Assembly: GCA_035771165.1 (NCBI GenBank)
Contig: JAWNZC010000014.1
Span: forward strand, 2,207,001 to 2,271,000
DNA: 64,000 bases
Direction of reading: 5' to 3'
Source of the DNA: Paragorgia papillata
Taxonomy: Eukaryota; Cnidaria; Anthozoa; Scleralcyonacea; Coralliidae
The notes under the pieces were generated by a model. It ran no database searches. It was not told the DNA's origin and saw only the letters and a list, made by a program, of their open reading frames with translations. How positions within the stretch are numbered: the first letter of the stretch is position 1; each line of letters starts with the position of its first letter. Positions 1 through 13,200 of the stretch are shown here, one piece after another. Made by a program: the position numbers and the translations under genes.

Positions 1-1132
1 GGCCAGGCCTTAACACAACCCTATAATCTAATCCTAGATGGGGCAGAACTTTTAACTAAGCCACGTCCACAATATTATAGCCGGCGTCTTCGGTGACCGA
101 AAATGAAGCTTTTCTAAAATGCTCGCCAGAGACATTCCTGCACTAGCGTGGACCATATAGACATGGTTTTCACTACGAAGTTTAAAATGTAAACATAAAG
201 AACGTACGCCTATTGCGTAAGGTACAAAAGAGCTAGTGCGAACAGTGGTGATATAAGCGTAAACATAGGTAAATAAGAAGGATGGAGATGTCCTTTCTTC
301 TTACGACTTATACTTATGGCTTATGTCACCACTGTTCTCACTAACTTTTTTATGCGTAATTTGCGTATGCTTATATAGCCTTTATATACATACGTTCTTT
401 AAACTTTACGTTTACGCTTACTAGGCTTACCAGACTGAATTTCAACAACGTGTCCATTGTTTTTTTCGCCACATGGTGGTCTTGCCAAATAGTACATGAT
501 ACGTTTCCTCGAAAATCTTTTTCATCGGAAATACATTTCAAAGAAATATTGAAAATGGAACACTTACATATTACCCGGAAAAGGTTGCATGGAAATCTGC
601 TTCTATTATAGACCTAACTACCGTGTATCTTTTGTATAGACCTATAACTAAAGTCTAACTACTATTAGGTTTGTATTCAAGATGGCGTTGGATGCCTTAT
701 ATATAATTGCTGGATTTTCATCCCTCCTTCACGTAATATAAATATTTTGCTATATGAAAGCTGTTTGCGACTGAAGTCACTCAGCTCAGCTTTATTATTT
801 ATTAGCATCCACTCTGATATTGCCGTATAAAAGGCCCTGTTATCGTAATTCTCGCGGAGTCTCGTCAACTTATAATCTAATCTTGACCAGTTGACCAGAG
901 TAAAAAAAAGTTGACCAGAACATAATTAATTAATCATAGGTCGTTTATAACTTTAAGAAAATAAACTACTAGGGATGTCGACTAGATGTTTGTCGTTTGG
1001 AAAATTAATTATTACTTCCTGTCCCAGCCCATCTGACCCTCACGTGAAAGGGATTTAGTTTCACTTTGAAAAGGTTAAACATCAATAAATAGCAAGTGTT
1101 GCTCGGTCTCAAGCACACATCCTATTTTTGTC
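1..1132. other. Upstream spacer of gene 1, no coding signal
   Basis: AT-rich non-coding sequence. Apart from the foldback element at 189-415 I see no exon with coding character and no convincing core promoter. About 50 bases before the start codon at 1133 are presumably 5' UTR, but no transcription start can be placed by eye. Confidence 0.5.
189..415. mobile_element. Foldback (palindromic) MITE-like element
   Basis: The left arm (from about 189, GTAAACATAAAGAACGTACG) is repeated in inverted orientation at the right end (to about 415, CGTTCTTTAAACTTTACG). The arms pair imperfectly over roughly 100 bases around a centre near 295. There is no ORF. This looks like a non-autonomous hairpin DNA element; the superfamily is unknown. 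Confidence 0.6.
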
Positions 1133-1210
1133 ATGGCATCCGAACAGCAAGCTTCAACATCAACTGATACATGTTGTTCCGCATGGTTTCGGAACAAATT
1201 TGGAAACAAG
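1133..1210 (+). CDS. Gene 1, coding exon 1
   Basis: The ATG at 1133 opens 26 codons rich in Ser, Thr and Gln with a Cys-Cys pair. The exon ends AACAAG before the donor gtactg at 1211, in phase 0. This ATG was chosen because it is in frame, and with the donor it joins an equally phase-0 exon 2. Confidence 0.6.
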
Positions 1211-4200
1211 GTACTGTTTTATTACTTTTTTTTACCCCCGCGTGTTTACTTAGTTTAATAGTTATTTTAATAGTGAAGATTTCTTTATCGTGTCGCTGGG
1301 GACATTTTAATCATTTTCAAGTTCGTCTGAGTATCAACTGAGTATAGTTGTGTCTAGCCTATAGCCTGCTGTATATGATCGAGCAAGAGTCTTCATTTAT
1401 TACAGTAAAGATGTAAAATACTCTGATATTTATATGGACGCCTCTCAGATTATCAGGATTTCGTTTTAAAAATTAAAATATCTCGGTAGTACACCATCAG
1501 AAATTAAACAGTAATTTACATGAAGGCAAAGCCATGTAGGGGGCAGCTTGCCAGACAGTCTTCTGTACCTTGCCGAAGGACCTGGCTTCAGACATTTTGC
1601 ATTGGTTTACGGCAGTCGTATACTGTCGTGGCAAAAGAAGTGTTCCTAAAATATTGTTGCTCGTCCGACTCAATAATAAATTAAGTAATATTTCATAAAC
1701 GACTGGGAGTGTTGTACCGGAAAATCACGAGGCAATTCAACGAACCGAGTAATTTTCATTGTTCTCGAGTGTTTGTAAAACATGAGAGAATTGTTTTCGA
1801 ATGTTTTACAAACACGAGAGAACAATGAAAATTACGACTTAATAGGCCGAGTGATTTTTGTTGTTCTCGAGTGTTTGCAACCCCTGGTAAAACACGATAT
1901 ATCGTCAATTATAGTAGAGGGAATCGGTGATATTGGTGCATATTAGATTACACAATGGTTTCAGGTTGAATTTATAATTAAGAAATGTGGCAATAAACGG
2001 TTCTTTGTTTGTGCCGTTTATTATCTGATTTCTTAATTATTGAGAAAGCGTCTATACTGTACACTGATTGAAAGTTTTATACTTCGTGTTTTTAAACTAA
2101 TCCATGTTGAATCGCTTTTATCTTTTCTATGTAGGGTGAGCGAACACCTTTGCTACAACCTCCTCCAAGTTCCACGTCCAAACCAAATACTAGCCCGGAC
2201 GTAGACACGGGACGAAAAAATTGATTTGCACATTTGCAAATTTAATGACAAAGTTGTTGCAAACATCAACTTTGCACGCGTATGGCCAGATTTGCACATA
2301 TGCAAAGTTGGAAATTGCCGTCAACTTTGCAACCGGTGCGGATTTGGCGATTGCCGTAGAGCCGCCGGTGCAAAGTCATTGCAAATTTGTTGCAAAGTTC
2401 AAACTTTGCACAAATGTTTGCAAAGTTTGCAAATTTATTGCAAAGGCGGAATTTGCTAACGTTTTTGCGCTACGTGCAAATCTTATGTAATTGATCATGT
2501 TTTCCATAGATGCAAATTTATAGCGGATTTAACTTTGCTGATGTAAAAAACTTATAGACCTTATTCCAAAATGCCCGTCAAATTAAAATTCTTTTATATA
2601 CATATAAAATAGCCCTTATGAACTCGTTTTCATGTGGGAAATTCAAAATAATTTTTACTTTAAACCGAGGTCATAAGGGCTAATTTATATGCACATAAAC
2701 GAATAATAATTCGGCGACCATTTTGGAATAAGGTCTATGTAGTTCAAATGATTTTTTTTGCATTTATAACACTGTTAATTTATTGAATTATTGTGAGCAA
2801 ACATCAAGCCAGGTTTTCAATTCGACGCAACAATGTCGTAGCGACCGCGGAGAGTGAAGCTAAGTATATTATAAGGGTCCTTCCGACAAGAGAAAAGAAG
2901 ATTTTAAATTCTTGTCGTCACTTGTCTTTGCTGGTCACATTTGTCACAAAATAGAAACCGGGCGATCGCGTTACCTACAGTATATCGAATTCCTATAAAT
3001 ATAAACATATAAATATCCCTAACAAATGTTTATTATATATATAAAAACTTTAAAAAGATAAATAACAAACTGTAACGGTAACATATGCAAACATTTACGG
3101 TATTTAAACAAATTAAGAATTGTTATTTTTTTCGCGATGTCTATTTGATGCTAACCTACATACTCACGGACAAATTAACATTAACTCATTCCTGTTCGAG
3201 GGCTTCCCTAGAGGTGAATAAAATCGTCTGGCGTTAGCCAGAATAAAATACTAAACACCAATTCCGACAGGAAAGAGTTAAATTTTTAAACTAATTTCAA
3301 TTAACAGTTCATTGTTATGTATTGGATTGAAAGCATTTCCTTTTGTTTTCTTTTTCTTTTGCCAAGTTGTCCATTAGTTTCCGAACTACAGTAGGTCTAT
3401 TCAATCTGATAAGAAACATATTCTCCGTCACATAGTTGTTTAGACGTCACTTCTATGTAATATTAGCTATATCTAAACAGAGATTATTGATTTTTGCGAA
3501 TGACATTGTATGAACATCAATAAAGATTTTTATATTTTGAAGAATGTTGTGAAGTAAAAAAATATAGTCCATCCGATTGAATGAAATAATTAAAAAGCTA
3601 CTGAACAAGATAACTATCTGAACAACTTGGCTATGAGGCTCCACCAGACATTTTTTCCCGTAATTTGTTGTCCGGATATTTAACGATGTTGAAGTTTCTA
3701 TACAACAAAGGAAAAGAAGACATTTTTAAAAATTTTATTTAAAATTATGATTAACATACACTGCACATAAAAATACAACACTTGTTAATGTGCATGCTCA
3801 CAACAGACTAGACGCAGGACAAGACGCAAGACAAGACGCAAGACAAGACGCAAGACAAGACGCAAGACAAGACGCAAGACAAGACGCAAGACAAGACGCA
3901 AGACAAGCCGCAAGACAAGATGCAAGACAAGATGCAAGACAAGACGCAAGACAAGACGCAAGACAAGACGCAAGATAAGACGCAAGAAGAGACGCAAGAC
4001 AAGACGCAAGACAAGATGCAAGACAAGACGCTAGACGAGATGCAAGACAAGATGCAAGACAAGAAGCAAGAAAAGACGTAAGACAAGATGCAAGACAAGA
4101 GTGAGACGCAAGACGATACGCAAGACAAGATGCAAGACGAGAAGAGACGCAAGACAAGACGCAAGACAAGACGCAAGACGAGATGCAAGACGAGATGCAA

Positions 4201-7200
4201 GACGAGATGCAAGACGAGATGCAAGACGAGATGCAAGACGAGATGAAAGACGAGATGCAAGACGAGATGCAAGACGAGATGCAAGACGAGATGCAAGACG
4301 AGATGCAAGACGAGATGCAAGACGAGATGCAAGACGAGATGCAAGACGAGATGCAAGACGAGATGCAAGACGAGATACAAGACAAGAAGCACGATAAGAT
4401 GCAAGTGAAGATGCAAGGCAAGATACAAGACAAGATGCAAGACAAGATACAAGACAAGATGCAAGGCAAGATACAAGACAAGATGCAAGGCAAGATACAA
4501 GACAAGATGCAAGGCAAGATACAAGACAAGATGCAAGGCAAGATACAAGACAAGATGCAAGACAAGACAAGACAAGACAAGACAAGACAAGACAAGACAA
4601 GACAAGACAAGACAAGACAAGACAAGACAAGACAAGACAAGACAAGACAAGACAAGACAAGACAAGACAAGACAAGACAAGACAAGACAAGACAAGACAA
4701 GACAAGACAAGATGCAAGACAAGACAAGATGCAAGACAAGACAAGATGCAAGACAAGACAAGACAAGACAAGATGCAAGACAAGACAAGACAAGATGCAA
4801 GACAAGACAAGATGCAAGACAAGACAAGACAAGACAAGACAAGACAAGACAAGACAAGACAAGACAAGACAAGACAAGACAAGACAAGACAAGACAAGAC
4901 AAGACAAGACAAAACAAGACAAGACAAGACAAGACAAGACAAGACAAGACAAGACAAGACAAGACAAGACAAGACAAGACAAGACAAGACAAGACAAGAC
5001 AAGACAAGACAAGACAAGACAAGACAAGACAAGACAAGACAAGACAAGACAAGACAAGACAAGACAAGACAAGACAAGACAAGACAAGACAAGACAAGAC
5101 AAGACAAGACAAGACAAGACAAGACAAGACAAGATGCAAGACGAGACAAGACAAGACAAGACAAGATGCAAGACAAGACAAGACAAGACAAGACAAGACA
5201 AGATGCAAGACAAGATGCAAGACAAGATGGAAGACAAGACAAGACAAGATGCAAGACAAGACAAGACAAGACAAGATGCAAGACAAGACAAGACAAGACA
5301 AGATGCAAGACAAGACAAGACAAGACAAGACAAGACAAGACAAGACAAGACAAGACAAGACAAGACAAGACAAGACAAGACAAGACAAGACAAGACAAGA
5401 CAAGACAAGACAAGACAAGACAAGACAAGACAAGACAAGACAAGACGCAAGACAAGATGCAAGACAAGACAAGACAAGACAAGACAAGACAAGATGCAAG
5501 ACAAGACAAGATGCAAGACAAGACAAGATGCGAGACAAGACAAGATGCAAGACAAGACAAGACAAGACAAGATGCAAGACAAGATGCAAGACAAGACAAG
5601 ATGCAAGACAAGACAAGATGCGAGACAAGACAAGATGCAAGACAAGACAAGACAAGACAAGATGCAAGACAAGACAAGACAAGACAAGACAAGACGAGAC
5701 GAGACGAGACGAGACGAGACGAGACGAGACGAGACGAGACGAGACGAGACGAGACGAGACGAGACGAGACGAGACGAGACGAGACGAGACGAGACGAGAC
5801 GAGACGAGACGAGACGAGACGAGACGAGACGAGACGAGACGAGACGAGACGAGACGAGACGAGACGAGACGAGACGAGACGAGACGAGACGAGACGAGAC
5901 GAGACGAGACGAGACGAGACGAGACGAGACGAGACGAGACGAGACGAGACCAGACGAGACAAGACAAGACAAGACAAGATGCAAGACAAGACAAGATGCA
6001 AGACAAGACAAGATGCAAGACAAGACAAGATGCAAGACAAGACAAGATGCAAGACAAGACAAGACAAGACAAGATGCAAGACAAGACAAGACAAGACAAG
6101 ACAAGACAAGACAAGACAAGACAAGACAAGACAAGACAAGACAAGACAAGACAAGACGAGACAAGACAAGACGAGACAAGACAAGACAAGACAAGATGCA
6201 AGACAAGACAAGATGCAAGACAAGACAAGATGCAATACAAGACAAGATGCAAGACAAGACAAGATGCAAGACAAGACAAGATGCAAGACAAGACAAGATG
6301 CAAGACAAGACAAGACAAGATGCAAGACAAGACAAGATGCAAGACAAGACAAGATGCAAGACAAGATGCAAGACAAGATGCAAGACAAGATGCAAGACAA
6401 GATGCAAGACAAGATGCAAGACAAGATGCAAGATAAGATGCAAGACAAGATGCAAGACAAGATGCAAGACAAGATGCAAGACAAGATGCAAGACAAGAAG
6501 CAAGACAAGATGCAAGACAAGATGCAAGACAAGATGCAAGACAAGATGCAAGACAAGATGCAAGACAAGATGCAAGACAAGATGCAAGACAAGATGCAAG
6601 ACAAGATGCAAGACAAGATGCAAGACAAGATGCAAGACAAGACAAGACAAGACAAGACAAGACAAGACAAGACAAGACAAGACAAGACAAGACAAGACAA
6701 GACAAGACAAGACAAGACAAGACAAGACAAGACAAGACTTTTCAAGACAAGACAAGGCAAGACAAGATGCAAGACAAGATGCAAGACAAGATGCAAGACA
6801 AGACAAGATGCAAGACAAGATGCAAGACAAGATGCAAGACAAGATGCAAGACAAGATGCAAGACAAGATGCAAGACAAGATGCAAGACAAGATGCAAGAC
6901 AAGATGCAAGACAAGATGCAAGACAAGATGCAAGACAAGATGCAAGACAAGATGCAAGACAAGATGCAAGACAAGATGCAAGACAAGATGCAAGACAAGA
7001 TGCAAGACAAGATGCAAGACAAGATGCAAGACAAGATGCAAGACAAGATGCAAGACAAGATGCAAGACAAGATGCAAGACAAGACAAGACAAGACAAGAC
7101 AAGACAAGACAAGACAAGACAAGACAAGACAAGACAAGACAAGACAAGACAAGACAAGACAAGACAAGACAAGACAAGACAAGACAAGACAAGACAAGAC

Positions 7201-10200
7201 AAGACAAGACAAGACAAGACAAGATGCAAGACGAGACAAGACAAGACAAGATGCAAGACAAGACAAGACAAGACAAGACAAGACAAGACAAGACAAGACA
7301 AGATGCAAGACAAGATGCAAGACAAGATGGAAGACAAGACAAGACAAGATGCAAGAAAAGACAAGACAAGACAAGACAAGACAAGACAAGACAAGACAAG
7401 ACAAGACAAGACAAGACAAGACAAGACAAGACAAGACAAGACAAGACAAGACAAGACAAGACAAGACAAGACAAGACAAGACAAGACAAGACAGACAAGA
7501 CAAGACAAGACAAGATGCAAGACAAGACAAGATGCAAGACAAGACAAGATGCAAGACAAGACAGACAAGATGCAAGACAAGACAAGATGCAAGACAAGAC
7601 AAGATGCAAGACAAGACAAGACAAGACAAGACAAGATGCAAGACAAGACAAGATGCAAGACAAGACAAGACAAGATGCAAGACAAGACAAGATGCAAGAG
7701 ATGCAAGACAAGATGCAAGACAAGAAGCAAGATAAGATGCAAGGGAAGATGCAAGACAAAATGCAAGACAACATGCAAGACAACATGCAAGACAAGATGC
7801 AAGACAAGAAGCAAGACAAGATGCAAGACAAGATGCAAGACAAGACAAGATGCAAGACAAGATGCAAGACAAGATGCAAGACAACATGCAAGACAAGATG
7901 CAAGACAAGATGCAAGACAAGATACAAGACAAGATACAAGACAAGATGCAAGACGAGATGCAAGACAAGATGCAAGACAAGATGCAAGACAAGACAAGAC
8001 AAGACAAGACAAGACAAGACAAGACAAGACAAGACAAGACAAGACAAGACAAGACAAGACAAGACAAGACAAGACAAGACAAGACAAGACAAGACAAGAC
8101 AAGACAAGACAAGACAAGACAAGATGCAAGACAAGAAGCAAGACAAGATGCAAGACAAGAAGCAAGACAAGATGCAAGACAAGATGCAAGACAAGATGCA
8201 AGACAAGATGCAAGACAAGATGCAAGACAAGATGCAAGACAAGATGCAAGACAAGATGCAAGACAAGATGCAAGACAAGATGCAAGACAAGATGCAAGAC
8301 AAGATGCAAGACAAGATGCAAGACAAGATGCAAGACAAGATGCAAGACAAGATGCAAGACAAGATGCAAGACAAGATGCAAGACAAGATGCAAGACAAGA
8401 TGCAAGACAAGATGCAAGACAAGATGCAAGACAAGATGCAAGACAAGATGCAAGACAAGATGCAAGACAAGACAAGACAAGACAAGACAAGACAAGACAA
8501 GACAAGACAAGACAAGACAAGACAAGACAAGACAAGACAAGACAAGACAAGACAAGACAAGACAAGACAAGACAAGACAAGACAAGACAAGACAAGACAA
8601 GACAAGACAAGATGCAAGACGAGACAAGACAAGACAAGATGCAAGACAAGACAAGACAAGACAAGACAAGACAAGACAAGACAAGACAAGATGCAAGACA
8701 AGATGCAAGACAAGATGGAAGACAAGACAAGACAAGATGCAAGACAAGACAAGACAAGACAAGACAAGACAAGACAAGACAAGACAAGACAAGACAAGAC
8801 AAGACAAGACAAGACAAGACAAGACGAGACAAGACAAGACGAGACAAGACAAGACAAGACAAGATGCAAGACAAGACAAGATGCAAGACAAGACAAGATG
8901 CAATACAAGACAAGATGCAAGACAAGACAAGATGCAAGACAAGACAAGATGCAAGACAAGACAAGATGCAAGACAAGACAAGACAAGATGCAAGACAAGA
9001 CAAGATGCAAGACAAGACAAGATGCAAGACAAGATGCAAGACAAGATGCAAGACAAGATGCAAGACAAGATGCAAGACAAGATGCAAGACAAGATGCAAG
9101 ATAAGATGCAAGACAAGATGCAAGACAAGATGCAAGACAAGATGCAAGACAAGATGCAAGACAAGAAGCAAGACAAGATGCAAGACAAGATGCAAGACAA
9201 GATGCAAGACAAGATGCAAGACAAGATGCAAGACAAGATGCAAGACAAGATGCAAGACAAGATGCAAGACAAGATGCAAGACAAGATGCAAGACAAGATG
9301 CAAGACAAGATGCAAGACAAGATGCAAGACAAGACAAGACAAGACAAGACAAGACAAGACAAGACAAGACAAGACAAGACAAGACAAGACAAGACAAGAC
9401 AAGACAAGACAAGACAAGACAAGACAAGACAAGACAAGACAAGACAAGATGCAAGACAAGAAGCAAGACAAGATGCAAGACAAGAAGCAAGACAAGATGC
9501 AAGACAAGATGCAAGACAAGATGCAAGACAAGATGCAAGACAAGATGCAAGACAAGATGCAAGACAAGATGCAAGACAAGATGCAAGACAAGATGCAAGA
9601 CAAGATGCAAGACAAGATGCAAGACAAGATGCAAGACAAGATGCAAGACAAGATGCAAGACAAGATGCAAGACAAGATGCAAGACAAGATGCAAGACAAG
9701 ATGCAAGACAAGATGCAAGACAAGATGCAAGACAAGATGCAAGACAAGATGCAAGACAAGATGCAAGACAAGATGCAAGACAAGATGCAAGACAAGACAA
9801 GACAAGACAAGACAAGACAAGACAAGACAAGACAAGACAAGACAAGACAAGACAAGACAAGACAAGACAAGACAAGACAAGACAAGACAAGACAAGACAA
9901 GACAAGACAAGACAAGACAAGACAAGACAAGACAAGACAAGACAAGACAAGATGCAAGACGAGACAAGACAAGACAAGATGCAAGACCAGACAAGACAAG
10001 ACAAGACAAGACAAGACAAGACAAGACAAGACAAGATGCAAGACAAGATGCAAGACAAGATGGAAGACAAGACAAGACAAGATGCAAGACAAGACAAGAC
10101 AAGACAAGACAAGATGCAAGACAAGACAAGACAAGACAAGACAAGATGCAAGACAAGACAAGACAAGACAAGACAAGACAAGACAAGACAAGACAAGACA

Positions 10201-13200
10201 AGACAAGACAAGACAAGACAAGACAAGACAAGACAAGACAAGACAAGACAAGACAAGACGAGACAAGACAAGACGAGACAAGACAAGACAAGACAAGATG
10301 CAAGACAAGACAAGATGCAAGACAAGACAAGATGCAATACAAGACAAGATGCAAGACAAGACAAGATGCAAGACAAGACAAGATGCAAGACAAGACAAGA
10401 TGCAAGACAAGACAAGACAAGATGCAAGACAAGACAAGATGCAAGACAAGACAAGATGCAAGACAAGATGCAAGACAAGATGCAAGACAAGATGCAAGAC
10501 AAGATGCAAGACAAGATGCAAGACAAGATGCAAGACAAGATGCAAGATAAGATGCAAGACAAGATGCAAGACAAGATGCAAGACAAGATGCAAGACAAGA
10601 TGCAAGACAAGAAGCAAGACAAGATGCAAGACAAGATGCAAGACAAGATGCAAGACAAGATGCAAGACAAGATGCAAGACAAGATGCAAGACAAGATGCA
10701 AGACAAGATGCAAGACAAGATGCAAGACAAGATGCAAGACAAGATGCAAGACAAGACAAGACAAGACAAGACAAGACAAGACAAGACAAGACAAGACAAG
10801 ACAAGACAAGACAAGACAAGACAAGACAAGACAAGACAAGACAAGACAAGATGCAAGACAAGAAGCAAGACAAGATGCAAGACAAGAAGCAAGACAAGAT
10901 GCAAGACAAGATGCAAGACAAGATGCAAGACAAGATGCAAGACAAGATGCAAGACAAGATGCAAGACAAGATGCAAGACAAGATGCAAGACAAGATGCAA
11001 GACAAGATGCAAGACAAGATGCAAGACAAGATGCAAGACAAGATGCAAGACAAGATGCAAGACAAGATGCAAGACAAGATGCAAGACAAGATGCAAGACA
11101 AGATGCAAGACAAGATGCAAGACAAGATGCAAGACAAGATGCAAGACAAGATGCAAGACAAGATGCAAGACAAGATGCAAGACAAGACAAGACAAGACAA
11201 GACAAGACAAGACAAGACAAGACAAGACAAGACAAGACAAGACAAGACAAGACAAGACAAGACAAGACAAGACAAGACAAGACAAGACAAGACAAGACAA
11301 GACAAGACAAGACAAGACAAGACAAGACAAGACAAGATGCAAGACGAGACAAGACAAGACAAGATGCAAGACAAGACAAGACAAGACAAGACAAGACAAG
11401 ACAAGACAAGACAAGACAAGACAAGACAAGACAAGACAAGACAAGACAAGACAAGACAAGACAAGACAAGACAAGACAAGACAAGACAAGACAAGACAAG
11501 ACAAGACAAGACAAGACAAGACAAGACAAGACAAGATGCAAGACAAGAAGCAAGACAAGATGCAAGACAAGAAGCAAGACAAGATGCAAGACAAGATGCA
11601 AGACAAGATGCAAGACAAGATGCAAGACAAGATGCAAGACAAGATGCAAGACAAGATGCAAGACAAGATGCAAGACAAGATGCAAGACAAGATGCAAGAC
11701 AAGATGCAAGACAAGATGCAAGACAAGATGCAAGACAAGATGCAAGACAAGATGCAAGACAAGATGCAAGACAAGATGCAAGACAAGATGCAAGACAAGA
11801 CAAGACAAGACAAGACAAGACAAGACAAGACAAGACAAGACAAGACAAGACAAGACAAGACAAGACAAGACAAGACAAGACAAGACAAGACAAGACAAGA
11901 CAAGACAAGACAAGACAAGACAAGACAAGACAAGATGCAAGACAAGATGCAAGACAAGATGCAAGACAAGACAATATATAGATATCTATTTATACATAGG
12001 TATAGTGGATAAAATAGGTATAAATTGTTGTTTTCTACAGTACTTACTTGTCTATACTTGTAAATATCTTTCTGTCTCTATGTTTGGTGGAATATAGTTA
12101 AACTCTGGTCTAGAAATAACACATGAAAAGTTATGATACAAAATAAATTTACTTGCAAAATTACAATGCAGTAATTCGAATCAATCCAAATTACAATGCA
12201 AATGCATAACAATACCTGAGAAGTAAATTAGGCAAAGTGAGGCAAGACAAAATAATTAAGGCAAGGGAAGGGAGGCAGTCCTTTAAAACTATAAACTGTT
12301 TTACCAAATACCAGACACTGCCAGATAGCAGAATTTTACTGGATACTGCCCACTGGGCACCAATAGCCAGATCTGGCACATCTCTAAAAACTTTACAATA
12401 TACTTATACAGAACAACATTATATAAAAATCATCTTTAATAATTTATAAATAAGTCACATTTAAAATAAACATATTTTTCTACTTACTTGTTAAATAGTT
12501 AGTAAAATAAAATTATATCTTTCTGTATTTTTGTTTGGTTCTAACCTAAAAAATTACATGAAAATTTAAGATATTGAAATAGAGAGACTTGCAAAGTTAC
12601 AGTAATATTTTCAAAATAATGTTTTTCAATGCAATGCACTGCAATACAATGCATGTAATACAATGCAATGCAATGTAATGCAAAACAATGCAAAACAATG
12701 CAAAACAATGCAACGCAATACAATGCAATATGACACAGTCCTCATTACAATGCAATAAATGTTAATACACTGGAAAACTATACAATACAAAACTTTACAA
12801 CACTCCAATACAATGCAATAACAATAAAAAACAATGCAGTACAGTACAGTACAGTACAGTACAGTACAGTACAGTACAGTACAGTACAGTACAGTAAAGT
12901 ACAAATAAAATACAGTGTAGTGAAGTACTGTGTAGTGCAGTGCAATACAGTGCAGTACAGTACAGTACAATACAATACAATACAATACAATACAATACAA
13001 TACAATACAGTGCAGTGCAGTGCAGTACAGTGCAGTGCAGTACAATACAATACAGTACAATACAGTGCAGTGCAGTAGAGTACAATACAATACAGTGCAG
13101 TGCAGTGCAGTGCAGTGCAGTACAGTGCAGTACAATACAGTGCAGTGCAGTACAGTATTAGTACAATATTATAAAAATGATTTATTCAATTATAAATAGG

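Larger units (their letters stand above)
3806..11973. repeat. 8.2 kb compound tandem array of ACAAG/ACGAG 5-mers and CAAGACAAGATG 12-mers
   Basis: Uninterrupted tandem repeats with two main units: a 5-mer (ACAAG, locally ACGAG) and a 12-mer CAAGACAAGATG with variants (CAAGACGAGATG, CAAGATACAAG, CAAGAAG, CAAGACAACATG). The + strand has almost no T outside the ATG of the 12-mer. Stop codons are absent over long stretches in several frames of both strands, which gives spurious ORFs of up to about 2,700 codons; these are period artefacts, not proteins. Blocks of each unit alternate and whole compound blocks are repeated. The only clear foreign interruption is TTTTC near 6739-6743. Confidence 0.95.

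Noticed and set aside
2221..2490. Two overlapping ORFs of 77-89 codons
   Set aside because: They run through the TTTGCAAAT subterminal repeats and follow the repeat pattern, not protein-like composition.
3806..11973. CRISPR-like regular repeats
   Set aside because: Units are 5 and 12 bases with no unique spacers, and the host is clearly a eukaryote with spliced genes.
3785..12097. Huge ORFs (up to 2,723 codons) on both strands
   Set aside because: They are by-products of stop-free 5-mer and 12-mer repeats and overlap in several frames on both strands. They show no codon bias or domain and no consistent start.
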